Origin: Streptomyces sp. Root431
GTDB taxonomy: Bacteria > Actinomycetota > Actinomycetes > Streptomycetales > Streptomycetaceae
Length of the DNA stretch: 64,000 nt
Reading direction: 5' to 3'
NCBI RefSeq assembly: GCF_001426585.1
Contig: NZ_LMEI01000013.1
Location: 248,227 to 312,226 of the forward strand
Position numbers and translations under genes: made by a program. Positions 1 through 8,144 of this stretch are shown piece after piece. Under the pieces are notes generated by a model. The model was not told where the DNA came from and did not search any database. It saw only the letters and a list, made by a program, of their open reading frames with translations. Each line of letters opens with the position of its first letter. Position 1 is the stretch's first letter.

Positions 1-339
1 GAGGAGGAGCGCCGCGAGGCCGAGCAGCGACCTGTAGTGGGCGCGGTAGGTCTCGGTCAGGTGGTCGACGGTGGTGCCGGCGGCCATGGCCCCTTCAGCG
101 CTCGTGCGGGGGGACGGGATGCCGTCCACCGCTCTCATGCGGGATCCGGTGGGCACGGGGGCGATCACCGGCATCCCGCCGCGCCCGCCGACTCCGCCGA
201 CGCCGGCTCCACGCGGACGTCCGAACGGACGGACCGCGGAGCCGCGTACGGGGATGACGGCGGCGCTCCGCACGGGGAGCACCGCTGTGCCCGCGCCGCG
301 CAGCGGAGCGATGGTCGCGATGTCGAGTACCTCTGCCAC
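1..339 (-). CDS. ECF-type RNA polymerase sigma factor, N-terminal part only (runs off the left edge)
   Basis: The reverse strand reads an open frame whose last 29 visible residues, from an internal ATG at 87, end in LTETYRAHYRSLLGLAALLL, the opening of sigma region 2 in SigE-like ECF factors. Upstream the frame stays open with strongly GC-biased third positions through ATG codons at 138 and 174 to a GTG at 339, giving an unusual arginine/valine/glycine-rich extension of about 84 residues. No ideal ribosome site fits any of the starts; a GGGGGGAGG lies 14 nt before the GTG. The extension may be real or the gene may start at 174 or 87. The product would direct RNA polymerase to a specific promoter set. 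It lies downstream of asd on the same strand, separated by about 265 bp in which I see no other gene. Confidence 0.65.
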   Translation of the reverse strand, partial: MAEVLDIATIAPLRGAGTAVLPVRSAAVIPVRGSAVRPFGRPRGAGVGGVGGRGGMPVIAPVPTGSRMRAVDGIPSPRTSAEGAMAAGTTVDHLTETYRAHYRSLLGLAALLL

Positions 340-603
340 GCCTGTTGGACACGCCTCCCCCCGCCAGGGTTGTACGCGTACGCCACCGAAATCGACGGTG
401 ACCCGTATGTCCTCATGCGTAACCGTTCTCCCCCGATGCCCCGCTTTCGCAGCGTGCTCCGCGCCACACGATGGTGAGTGAACGCAGAGACGCGCCCCAC
501 CCAACTCGTGGTTGCAATGCGGGGGAAGAGCATCGTCGAACACGGAATCACCGCAGTTCAAGAGGTATCTGACGCCTTTTTGCTCACAGCGCCTTCACAG
601 ATC

Positions 604-1671
604 CTACAAATCCGTGACAACCGATTCCGCGATCTGGAGCGCATTGAGGGCGGCGCCCTTGCGGAGGTTGTCGGCGCAGACGAAGAAATCCAGCGCGCGC
701 TCGTCGTCCATGGAGCGCCGCACCCGTCCGACCCACGCGGGATCGGTGCCGACGACGTCGGCCGGCGTGGGGAAGTCGCCCGCGGCGGGATCGTCGTAGA
801 GCACGACCCCCGGCGAGGTCGCCAGGACCTCGTGCGCGCGCCCGACGGTGACGGGGTGTTCGAACCGCGCGTGGACGGAGACGGAGTGGCCGGTCACGAC
901 GGGAACGCGCAGGCAGGTGACGGCGATCCGCAGCCCCGGAAGCCCGAGGACCCTGCGGGTCTCGTCCCTGACGCGCTCCTCCTCCGAGGAAGCGCCGTCC
1001 TCGCCGGCCGTGCCCGACCAGGGCAGGACGTTGAGCGCGAGAGGACCGGGGAAGGGCCCGGCGTCCTCGCCGACGGCCCGGCGTACGTCACCGGGCTGCG
1101 TGCCCAGTTCGCCGTCGCCGGCCACCAGGCCCAGCTGCGCGCGGAGCGCGTCGACGCCCGCCTGCCCGGCACCGGCGCCGCTCGCCGCCTGCTGGGCGGT
1201 GACGACCAGTTCGGCGACCCCGAACTCGGCGTGCAGGGCGCCCACGGCGGCGATCAGCGCGAGCGTGGTGCAGCCGGGGCTCGCGACGATGCCCCGGGGG
1301 CGTACGCGCGCCGCGTGCGGATTGACCTCGGGGACGACGAGCGGCACGTCCGGGTCGCCCCGGAAGGCCGTGGAGGTGTCCACGACGACCGCGCCCTTGG
1401 CGACGGCGATGGGCGCCCACCGGGCCGCGACCGCCTCGGGCACGAGGAAGAGCGCCAGGTCGACGCCGTCGAAGGACTCCTCGGAGCCCTCGCCGAGCGC
1501 GAGGACCTCGCACTCCTCCCCGCGGACGGCGGCCTTGGAGCCGGCCGCCCCCGGGGAGTCGAACAGGCGTATCTCGCCCCAGACGTCCGCGTGGTGCGTG
1601 AGCATCTGGAGCATCGCCGAGCCGACGGCTCCGGTCGCACCGACGACCGCGAGCGTCGGCTTCGACGTCAT
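604..1671 (-). CDS. asd: Aspartate-semialdehyde dehydrogenase
   Basis: Catalyses NADPH-dependent reduction of aspartyl-4-phosphate to aspartate-4-semialdehyde, the branch point to lysine/diaminopimelate, threonine, methionine and isoleucine; cytoplasmic. The 355-residue product has the N-terminal dinucleotide loop GATGAVG (residues 11-17), the catalytic cysteine at residue 134 in ASPGCTT, and the C-terminal RVPVVTGHSVSVH block with the active-site histidine. Length is normal for the family. The ATG overlaps the stop of the aspartokinase gene by 4 nt (ATGA), so the two are translationally coupled in the classical actinomycete ask-asd operon. Confidence 0.97.
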   Translation of the reverse strand: MTSKPTLAVVGATGAVGSAMLQMLTHHADVWGEIRLFDSPGAAGSKAAVRGEECEVLALGEGSEESFDGVDLALFLVPEAVAARWAPIAVAKGAVVVDTSTAFRGDPDVPLVVPEVNPHAARVRPRGIVASPGCTTLALIAAVGALHAEFGVAELVVTAQQAASGAGAGQAGVDALRAQLGLVAGDGELGTQPGDVRRAVGEDAGPFPGPLALNVLPWSGTAGEDGASSEEERVRDETRRVLGLPGLRIAVTCLRVPVVTGHSVSVHARFEHPVTVGRAHEVLATSPGVVLYDDPAAGDFPTPADVVGTDPAWVGRVRRSMDDERALDFFVCADNLRKGAALNALQIAESVVTDL

Positions 1672-2189
1672 CGGCCGGTGCCTCCATAGACGACGGCCTC
1701 GTCCGAGTCGCTGTCCAGACCGAAGGCGGAGTGGACGGCGCGCACGGCCTCGTTGACGTCGTCGGCGCGGGTGACGACCGAGATGCGGATCTCGGAGGTC
1801 GAGATGAGCTCGATGTTCACACCGGCGTCGGAGAGCGCCTTGAAGAAGTCCGCGGTGACGCCCGGGTTGGTCTTCATACCGGCGCCGACCAGGGAGATCT
1901 TGCCGATCTGGTCGTCGTAGCGGAGCGAGTCGAAGCCGATCGCGCCCTTCGCCTTCTCCAGGGCGTCGATGGCCTTGCGGCCCTCGGCCTTGGGGAGGGT
2001 GAAGGAGATGTCCGTCAGACCGGTGGAGGCGGCGGACACGTTCTGCACGATCATGTCGATGTTGATCTCGGCGTCCGCGACGGCACGGAAGATGGCCGCG
2101 GCCTCACCCGGCTTGTCCGGCACGCCGACAACGGTGATCTTCGCCTCGGAGGTGTCGTGGGCGACACCCGAGATGATGGCCTGCTCCAC
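1668..2189 (-). CDS. ask: Aspartokinase beta subunit from an internal in-frame start
   Basis: Codon 251 of ask is GTG (2189-2187), preceded by AAGGAG at 2203-2198 with an 8-nt spacer, an excellent Shine-Dalgarno match inside a coding region. The resulting 173-residue product begins VEQAIISGVAHDTSEAK, the same place where the beta subunit of corynebacterial LysC begins. It consists only of the two ACT regulatory domains. Known for the family: beta chains pair with alpha chains to form the feedback-inhibited holoenzyme. That it is made here is inferred from the ribosome site and the conserved position. Confidence 0.75.
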   Translation of the reverse strand: MEQAIISGVAHDTSEAKITVVGVPDKPGEAAAIFRAVADAEINIDMIVQNVSAASTGLTDISFTLPKAEGRKAIDALEKAKGAIGFDSLRYDDQIGKISLVGAGMKTNPGVTADFFKALSDAGVNIELISTSEIRISVVTRADDVNEAVRAVHSAFGLDSDSDEAVVYGGTGR

Positions 2190-2939
2190 CTTCTGGGCTC
2201 CTTGCGGTTCGTTGCTGACCCACGTGCCCTGCAGCCCCGAGAAGGAGGAGCGGACGTGGATCGGGATGTTGTAGCGGCGCGCGTACTCGACGCACCGGTG
2301 CAGCAGCACCTTGGAGCCGGAGGCGGCGAGCTCCAGCATGTCCTCGAAGGAGATCCAGTCGATCTTCTTCGCCTTCTTCACGACGCGCGGGTCGGCCGTG
2401 AAGACGCCGTCCACGTCGGTGTAGATCTCGCAGACCTCGGCGTCGAGCGCGGCGGCGAGCGCCACGGCCGTGGTGTCGGAACCGCCACGGCCGAGCGTGG
2501 TGATGTCCTTCTTGTCCTGCGACACACCCTGGAAGCCGGCGACGATGGCGATGTTGCCCTCGTCGAGGGCGGTGCGGATCCGGCCCGGCGTGACATCGAT
2601 GATGCGCGCTTTGTTGTGGACCGAGTCGGTGATGACACCTGCCTGGCTGCCCGTGAACGACTGGGCCTCGTGGCCCAGGTTTTTGATCGCCATGGCCAGC
2701 AGAGCCATGGAGATCCGCTCTCCGGCGGTCAGCAGCATGTCGAACTCACGTCCGGCAGGGATCGGGGATACCTGCTCGGCGAGATCGATCAACTCGTCCG
2801 TCGTGTCGCCCATCGCGGAAACCACGACGACCACCTGGTGGCCGTTCTTCTTGGCATCCACGATCCGCTTGGCGACGCGCTTGATGCCTTCGGCATCGGC
2901 AACGGAGGAGCCTCCGTACTTCTGCACGACAAGGCCCAC
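1668..2939 (-). CDS. ask: Aspartokinase, alpha subunit
   Basis: Phosphorylates aspartate to aspartyl-4-phosphate, the first committed step of the aspartate family of amino acids. The 423-residue protein opens with VVQKYGGSSVAD (the KxGGSS nucleotide-binding signature), has the amino-acid kinase fold to about residue 240 including TTLGRGGSD, and two ACT domains after about residue 260 that in this family bind lysine/threonine for feedback inhibition. An internal GTG with a strong ribosome site (separate entry) predicts the alpha2beta2 arrangement known from Corynebacterium LysC. Downstream asd overlaps by 4 nt. Confidence 0.97.
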   Translation of the reverse strand: MGLVVQKYGGSSVADAEGIKRVAKRIVDAKKNGHQVVVVVSAMGDTTDELIDLAEQVSPIPAGREFDMLLTAGERISMALLAMAIKNLGHEAQSFTGSQAGVITDSVHNKARIIDVTPGRIRTALDEGNIAIVAGFQGVSQDKKDITTLGRGGSDTTAVALAAALDAEVCEIYTDVDGVFTADPRVVKKAKKIDWISFEDMLELAASGSKVLLHRCVEYARRYNIPIHVRSSFSGLQGTWVSNEPQGAQKVEQAIISGVAHDTSEAKITVVGVPDKPGEAAAIFRAVADAEINIDMIVQNVSAASTGLTDISFTLPKAEGRKAIDALEKAKGAIGFDSLRYDDQIGKISLVGAGMKTNPGVTADFFKALSDAGVNIELISTSEIRISVVTRADDVNEAVRAVHSAFGLDSDSDEAVVYGGTGR

Positions 2940-3054
2940 GTGCGCTCCTCGCTCAGTGTGTGCCGCAGCCGGCGCTGCGATCGGCTCAGTCTAACGAGGG
3001 ACCTGGAAACGCCAGCGTGATATCGGATGGTGAGACGGGCCGCTCAGGGAGTGA

Positions 3055-4941
3055 TCACTCGGGCAGCTCCGCGAGGCCTTTCGCCACGAGGAGTGTGTAG
3101 GGGTGGTGCTCCCCGAGGACGCGTACGAGGACGGGCAGCAGCTCCCGGTACTCGGCCAGGGCCTCGTCGGTCGCCCCGTCGATCGCGCGCAGTCCGGCCA
3201 GGACGACCCGTGCTTCCAGGGTCTCCACAGAGTCCTCACCGAGGAGCGCCCGCAGCCCGTCCACCGCGTACGAGCACGTCGCGACGGCTTCGGAGGTCCG
3301 GTTCGCGGCCTCGTAGCTCCCGGCGAGTTCGACCAACCCCCCCAGCGTTTCCTGATGGCCCGCGCCCACGACACGGATCAGGTCCGCCACCAAGCCCTCG
3401 TGCATGGCGATCGCCTCGTCGACCCGCCCTGCCCGCCGGTGAGCCTGCGCGAGAACTCTCCGCGCCAAGAGCGTGCCCCTCTCATCGGCTCCGAGCACCT
3501 CGGTCATGACGCGCACCACCTCGGCCACCCGCTCGATCAGCTCTTCCCGGCTTCTCGCCGAGCCGGAGACCGTGAGCAGCGCGCCGTGCGCCCCCAGGGT
3601 GAACGGATGGGTCGGTCCGTACAGCCGCTCGCTACCGGCCACCGCCCGCTCGAACACGCCGAACGCCACCTCGGGCAACCCGCTGAGCACGAGATACGTA
3701 CCGACCGAGACCAACGCTCCGAGCAGCCGCTCGCCGTCGCCCGCCGGATCGGTGCACCTCAGATACGCCTCGACGTGCGGCATCAGCCCGCGGTACGTCT
3801 CCCAGCTGGCCGGGTTCGGGACGTCCCGCGGCGCAGCGTCTCCGAGCGCCGTCTCGGCCGCCAGCCAGGCCCGAGCGATCAGCCCCGGCTCCCGGTGCGG
3901 GTCCTCCGGATCCGGCCGCCGCGCCACCGCCTGGACCAGCCGGTGCACCGACACCGAGCCGTCCTCGTGGAGCGTGACCATGCTGTGCGCCGCCAGTTCC
4001 CCCAGCGCGTGACGCGCGCCCGTCGGCAGGAGCAGAGCGGGGATCCGGTCCGGACCGAACCAGGCCAGCAGTCGCAGGAGTTCCCCGGCTCGCGGATCCG
4101 AGGCGGCGAGCCGGTCCAGCGTGACGCGCAAGGTCCGCGCGACCGCCGCCTCCGCGTCCCCGGGCCGGCCACCCAGCTCCGCCAGGTAGTCGAGCGGGGG
4201 CGTGGCCGTGCGCCCGCAGTACGCGGCGGCGATCTCGACGGCCAGCGGCAGCTGCCCGAGGGTCTCGCAGAGCCGCTCGGCGCCGGTGGTGTCGCGGGGG
4301 CCCGCGTGGGTGGCGACGCGGGTGAAGAGCTCGACGGCGTCGGCGGCCGGCAGGACGGGCAGCGTGAGGACGCGCCCGATCCCGTACCAGGCGTCCGTCG
4401 TCCGGCTCGTGACGACGACCCGCCCCCGGCCGCCGGTTCTGGCCAGCAGGCCCGCCACGTCCCCGGGATCGGTGACGTTGTCGAGGACGAGCAGCCAGCC
4501 GTCGTGCGCCGACAGCCACTGCAACGCCCGCTCACGCAGGGCCTCTTGCGGGAGTACGTCGATCAGCGCGGGCTGCATCGCGGCGGCGAGGCCCGCGAGC
4601 CCGGCGTCCACGTCGGCGCGGCTCTCGGCGGTGATCCACCAGACGGGGTTGCGGTCGGCCGCCTGCCGGAGGGCCCAGCGGGCGGCGAGCGAGGACTTGC
4701 CGACCCCGCCGAGGCCGGAGATCACGACGGTCTCCGCCTCCCGGTCGAGCAGCTCGCCCTCCTCGCCGCGCCCGACGAAGTGGGCGGCCTTGCGGGGCAC
4801 GTTGACGAGCCCGGGCGGACAGACCACCGGCCCGAGCGCCTCGGGCGGCAGCGCGGTCACCCGGTCGCCGGTGTGCACCCACCCGATATCCCCACCGGCG
4901 GCGACGGACCGCTCCCCCGACGCGGAGACGCCCTCGCTCAC
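3055..4941 (-). CDS. NB-ARC/TPR STAND ATPase (NLR-like), copy 1, with N-terminal glycine-rich motif
   Basis: A 628-residue NLR-like signalling ATPase. Order: short N-terminal motif ERSVAAGGDIGWVHTGD (residues 10-26); conserved linker (LPPEAL); NB-ARC domain with P-loop GLGGVGKS (76-83), Walker B LLVLDN (150-155), VVVTSR (175-180), GQLPLA, and a winged-helix-like end with VHRLVQAV; then tetratricopeptide repeats of the GPTHPFTL / GEHHPYTL type to the C-terminus. It has no effector domain of its own. Its ATG overlaps the upstream two-TM gene by 4 nt (4938-4941), and it is the last gene of a three-gene operon with a paralogue first. By analogy with STAND proteins, TPRs would sense, the NB-ARC would oligomerise and the N-terminal motif would recruit a partner; the role here is inferred. 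Confidence 0.85.
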   Translation of the reverse strand: MSEGVSASGERSVAAGGDIGWVHTGDRVTALPPEALGPVVCPPGLVNVPRKAAHFVGRGEEGELLDREAETVVISGLGGVGKSSLAARWALRQAADRNPVWWITAESRADVDAGLAGLAAAMQPALIDVLPQEALRERALQWLSAHDGWLLVLDNVTDPGDVAGLLARTGGRGRVVVTSRTTDAWYGIGRVLTLPVLPAADAVELFTRVATHAGPRDTTGAERLCETLGQLPLAVEIAAAYCGRTATPPLDYLAELGGRPGDAEAAVARTLRVTLDRLAASDPRAGELLRLLAWFGPDRIPALLLPTGARHALGELAAHSMVTLHEDGSVSVHRLVQAVARRPDPEDPHREPGLIARAWLAAETALGDAAPRDVPNPASWETYRGLMPHVEAYLRCTDPAGDGERLLGALVSVGTYLVLSGLPEVAFGVFERAVAGSERLYGPTHPFTLGAHGALLTVSGSARSREELIERVAEVVRVMTEVLGADERGTLLARRVLAQAHRRAGRVDEAIAMHEGLVADLIRVVGAGHQETLGGLVELAGSYEAANRTSEAVATCSYAVDGLRALLGEDSVETLEARVVLAGLRAIDGATDEALAEYRELLPVLVRVLGEHHPYTLLVAKGLAELPE

Positions 4942-5387
4942 GCGTCGCCGGTCGATACGGAGCCGATGTCGCCCCCCGCGGCGACGGAACGGTCACCGGA
5001 GGCGGCGACGGAGCCCGGGGCGGGCGCGGAGGATGGGGTGGCGGTGGGTGCCGGGGCCGGGGCCGGTGCCGGGCTCGTACCGCTGCCCGTAGCGACGGAC
5101 CCGATGTTCCCGCCGGCGGCGACGGAGCCGGGGCCGGAGGCGGTCACGACCGGGGCGGCCGGTGCCGGTGCGGGCGCCGGTGCGGGCGCCGCCGCACCCC
5201 CGTACTGCCCCCAGAGCGTGAGCCCGAGGCCGACCGCCGCCAGTACCGCACCGATGACGCTCGCGAGCTGGTCGGCCTTCCCCAGGTCGGTGGCCGCGAC
5301 GGCGATCAGCGCGCCGATCCCGACGACACCGACACCGGCGCCGCTCCACAGCAATGCCTTCGACCGTCTCTGCGTCTGCGCTGCCAT
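4938..5387 (-). CDS. Small two-TM protein with two C-terminal copies of the NLR motif
   Basis: A 149-residue protein. Two hydrophobic segments at about residues 11-32 and 42-60 form a membrane hairpin. They are followed by Pro-Ala linkers and two copies of a glycine-rich motif: GSVAAGGNIGSVATGSG (residues 87-103) and DRSVAAGGDIGSVSTGDA at the extreme C-terminus (132-149). The same motif is at the N-terminus of both flanking NB-ARC/TPR genes. The gene starts 25 bp after the upstream paralogue and overlaps the downstream one by 4 nt, so the three are co-translated. A membrane N-terminus plus a C-terminal motif matching an NLR N-terminus is the layout of amyloid-signalling effectors; function is inferred. 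No database family recognised. Confidence 0.8.
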   Translation of the reverse strand: MAAQTQRRSKALLWSGAGVGVVGIGALIAVAATDLGKADQLASVIGAVLAAVGLGLTLWGQYGGAAAPAPAPAPAPAAPVVTASGPGSVAAGGNIGSVATGSGTSPAPAPAPAPTATPSSAPAPGSVAASGDRSVAAGGDIGSVSTGDA

Positions 5388-5412
5388 GCGTCCATGATGA
5401 CAGCGCGAGGGG

Positions 5413-7410
5413 TCAGGGCTCCATCTTCCGCAGGAGTGCGGTCAGTTCGCATTCCCCGACCACCCTGAGGCAGTCCGCCAGGAGCGCGGCCTTCAGGGCT
5501 CCGGCACGCTCCGTCTGTCCGCTCTGCTGGAGGACGTGGACCTCGACGAGGCGCGACATGAAGGTGCGCGAGTCCTCGGCGCCGTAGCGGCGACTGGATA
5601 TCGCGATGGCGTCCGCCGCGAGCGCGACGGCGCGCTCGGTCTCCCCGGAGGCCGCGAGCTCCAGGATCAGGGCGCGTCTGATGGTGTCGCACATGAGGGG
5701 ATCCTCGGGCGACGCCCGCTCGGCATCGGCGACCAGCACCTCCAGCGCCGTCACGTCCATGCGTTGACCGGGCACGACTCCGAGCAGTTCGTACCGGGCG
5801 AAGATGGTCTGCGGATGCCTCGGTCCCAGGATGCGATGGCAGTGCGCGGCGTTCTCCTGGAACAGCTCCTTCGCCCGCTCCGGTTCGTTCTTCCGCAGCA
5901 CGCGGGCCAGGTGCCCCCGGGTGGACAGCGTGCGGGGATCGTCGGGCCCGGCGACACGCAGCTGGCCCGCAAGGCCCTCCGTCAGGAGTTCCGCGGCCGC
6001 CTGGGCGCCGTCCATCATGTCCAGGTTCAGGGCGAGGGTCTGCATCGCCAGCAGCGTCCGCGGATGGTCCGGGCCGTGGGTCCGGTGGAAGGAGCGCAGC
6101 GCCCGCTCGCACAGAGGCAGGGCCCGGCTGACGGCCGTACCCATGCCGAAGTGCACTCCGGCCAGCTGGAACAGTTCGGCCGCCACCGCGCTGTCGTCCG
6201 CCGGATCAGTGTGTCCGGCCAGCGCCTCCACGTGCCCCACGATGTGCCGGTCCGCGCCGATCTCCGACTGCGACAGGGCGTCGTACAGCAGACACGTGGC
6301 CAACTCGCGCGCCACCCCCGTCACCTCCGCCGGTCCCGCTCTGACCACCGCCTGCACCAGCCGGTGGACGGTCAGCTCCCCGCCGCTGAGCGTGATCATG
6401 CTGTGCGCGGCCAGCCGCCGCACGGCCTCCGTGAACTCCAGCGGTGTCCCCAGCGATTCGAAGAGCCGCCGGGAGATCCCCTCGGGCGCCCACCAGGCGA
6501 TGATCCGGAGCACGACCTCGGCAGCCGGGGTGTCCTTGAGCCGCTCCAACGTCACCTGCCACACCCGCGCCAGCGTCCGCGCCGCCTCGCCCCCCTCCGC
6601 CATCGCCGCGAACATCTCGCCCGGGTACGCGGCGAGCAGTCCCAGGTACGTACGCGGGGTGATGCCGGCCTCCGCGCAGTACGCGGCCGCCTGCCTCAGC
6701 GCCAGCGGCAAGTAGCCCAGTTCCGAGCAGAGTTCGCCGAGTCCGTCGTCGGCGTCGCACACACCCGTGAAAAGCTCCGCCGCCTCCGCCGCTCCGAGGA
6801 CGTCCAGGACCACCGTCCGCCCGATGTCCTGCCAGCCGCTCGCCCGCCGCGAGGTGACGACGATCCGGCCGTTCCCCACCCTCGCCAGCAACGGGCGCAG
6901 GTCGGCGGGGGCGGAGACGTTGTCGAGGACGAGGAGCCAGTCGTCGTTGTTGGCCAGCCACTGCAACGCCCGCTCACGCAGGGCTTCTTCGGGGAGGACG
7001 CCCACGACGCCCGGCTGCATGGCCCGTGCCAGGTCGGCGAGGCCCGCGTCGAGTTCGGCGGGGGTCTCGGCGGTGATCCACCAGACGACGGCGTGGTCGG
7101 CCGTCCGGTCCGCGACCCACCGCGCCGCGAGGGTCGACTTCCCGATGCCACCGAGTCCGCAGATGACTTGGACGCCCGTGCCCTCGCTCAGCGCGGCGAG
7201 TTCGCGGGCGCGGCCCACGAACAGCTTGGTGCGCTCGGGGAGATGGACCAGGCCGTCAGGGGAGACGGTGAGCGCCTCCGGGGGCAGCAGTGTCGCGCGC
7301 TCGACCTGGGTGACGAAGTCCCCCGTGTTGACGCGCCCGATGTTCCCGCCCGCCGCGACGGCCCGGTCACCGGACGCCTCGGCCCGGCCCGTGTCTGCTC
7401 CCCCAGTCAT
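5413..7410 (-). CDS. NB-ARC/TPR STAND ATPase (NLR-like), copy 2, with N-terminal glycine-rich motif
   Basis: A 665-residue paralogue of the gene at 3055-4941, first in the operon. N-terminal motif DRAVAAGGNIGRVNTGD (residues 15-31), then LLPPEAL, NB-ARC domain with P-loop GLGGIGKS (85-92), Walker B LLVLDN (159-164), IVVTSR (183-188), YLPLAL, VHRLVQAV, then TPR-like repeats (GPDHPRTL, GPDDPRTL, GPRHPQTI). The two copies are close in the NB-ARC core (both have RERALQWL and VVWWITAE/PVWWITAE) but diverge in the C-terminal repeats, as expected if each reads a different cue. The 4-residue-repeat spacing follows the TPR_10/12 style common in actinomycete NLR-like proteins. Confidence 0.85.
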   Translation of the reverse strand: MTGGADTGRAEASGDRAVAAGGNIGRVNTGDFVTQVERATLLPPEALTVSPDGLVHLPERTKLFVGRARELAALSEGTGVQVICGLGGIGKSTLAARWVADRTADHAVVWWITAETPAELDAGLADLARAMQPGVVGVLPEEALRERALQWLANNDDWLLVLDNVSAPADLRPLLARVGNGRIVVTSRRASGWQDIGRTVVLDVLGAAEAAELFTGVCDADDGLGELCSELGYLPLALRQAAAYCAEAGITPRTYLGLLAAYPGEMFAAMAEGGEAARTLARVWQVTLERLKDTPAAEVVLRIIAWWAPEGISRRLFESLGTPLEFTEAVRRLAAHSMITLSGGELTVHRLVQAVVRAGPAEVTGVARELATCLLYDALSQSEIGADRHIVGHVEALAGHTDPADDSAVAAELFQLAGVHFGMGTAVSRALPLCERALRSFHRTHGPDHPRTLLAMQTLALNLDMMDGAQAAAELLTEGLAGQLRVAGPDDPRTLSTRGHLARVLRKNEPERAKELFQENAAHCHRILGPRHPQTIFARYELLGVVPGQRMDVTALEVLVADAERASPEDPLMCDTIRRALILELAASGETERAVALAADAIAISSRRYGAEDSRTFMSRLVEVHVLQQSGQTERAGALKAALLADCLRVVGECELTALLRKMEP

Positions 7411-7446
7411 CGGCCCATGATGGCAGGGGGCAGCAGGAGCGGTCCG

Positions 7447-8109
7447 CTACTTCCTGAGCGACCGCAGGCCCAGCGGCGCCGCGATCTCCTCCAGCATCAC
7501 GCGGCCCGCTTCCTCGGCGAGTTCCTCCTCCGCCAGGTCCTCGTCCGTGTCGAGGCCGTCCAGCTCGGCCAGGGGCTGGTCGAGGCGGACGTGGGCGACG
7601 AGGGACTGGAGGGCGCGGAGGGTGGCCGAGGCGGTGGGGCCCCAGTTGGAGAAGTACGAGAACTGCCACCACCACAGCGCCTCGCTGGTGCGGCCCGCGC
7701 GGTAGTGGGCGAGGCCGTGGCGGAGGTCGGTGACGATGTCGGCGAGGTTGTCGGAGATCCGGGCCGGGACGGGGGCCTTGCGCGGCTCGTACGGGTCGAA
7801 GACCTCGGAGAAGACGTCCACCGGGTCGAGCATCGCGGCGAACCGCTCGCGCAGGTCGTCGACGTCCGGCTCCGGACCGGTGTCCGGCTCGTAGCGCTCG
7901 TCCGGGACGATGTCCTCGTGTGCGCCGAGCCGGCCGCCCGCGAGCAGGAGCTGGGAGATCTCCAGGAGCAGGAAGGGCACCGCGCTGTCCGGCTCGTCGC
8001 CCTTGGCGACCTCGGCGGTCGCGACGATGAAGCTCTCGATCGAATCGGAGATCTGGACCGCGAAGTCGTCCGGATCCTGCGTGACGGAGTGCAGTGTGGC
8101 GTCAGACAT
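7447..8109 (-). CDS. DUF5063 domain protein
   Basis: A 220-residue acidic cytoplasmic protein beginning MSDATLHSVTQDPDDFAVQI; the body (ISDNLADIVTDLRHGLAHYRAGRTSEALWWW) matches my memory of the DUF5063 family that sits beside recR in Streptomyces. The ATG at 8109 is chosen because GGGAGG lies 7 nt upstream and the upstream part of the longer frame is antisense to recR. No signal peptide or membrane segment. It follows recR by about 35 bp on the same strand, so they are probably co-transcribed. Function unknown. Confidence 0.85.
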   Translation of the reverse strand: MSDATLHSVTQDPDDFAVQISDSIESFIVATAEVAKGDEPDSAVPFLLLEISQLLLAGGRLGAHEDIVPDERYEPDTGPEPDVDDLRERFAAMLDPVDVFSEVFDPYEPRKAPVPARISDNLADIVTDLRHGLAHYRAGRTSEALWWWQFSYFSNWGPTASATLRALQSLVAHVRLDQPLAELDGLDTDEDLAEEELAEEAGRVMLEEIAAPLGLRSLRK

Positions 8110-8144
8110 CGAGGAGCCTCCCTGAGAGCGCGCCGGCCCTGTCG

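Noticed and set aside
165..551. Minus-strand 128-codon frame upstream of the sigma factor
   Set aside because: Overlaps the sigma factor frame in another phase and has low-quality composition; no recognisable protein.
175..603. Search for a tRNA or small RNA between the sigma factor and asd
   Set aside because: No cloverleaf or terminator-promoter pair could be assembled; part of it is coding if the long sigma start is right.
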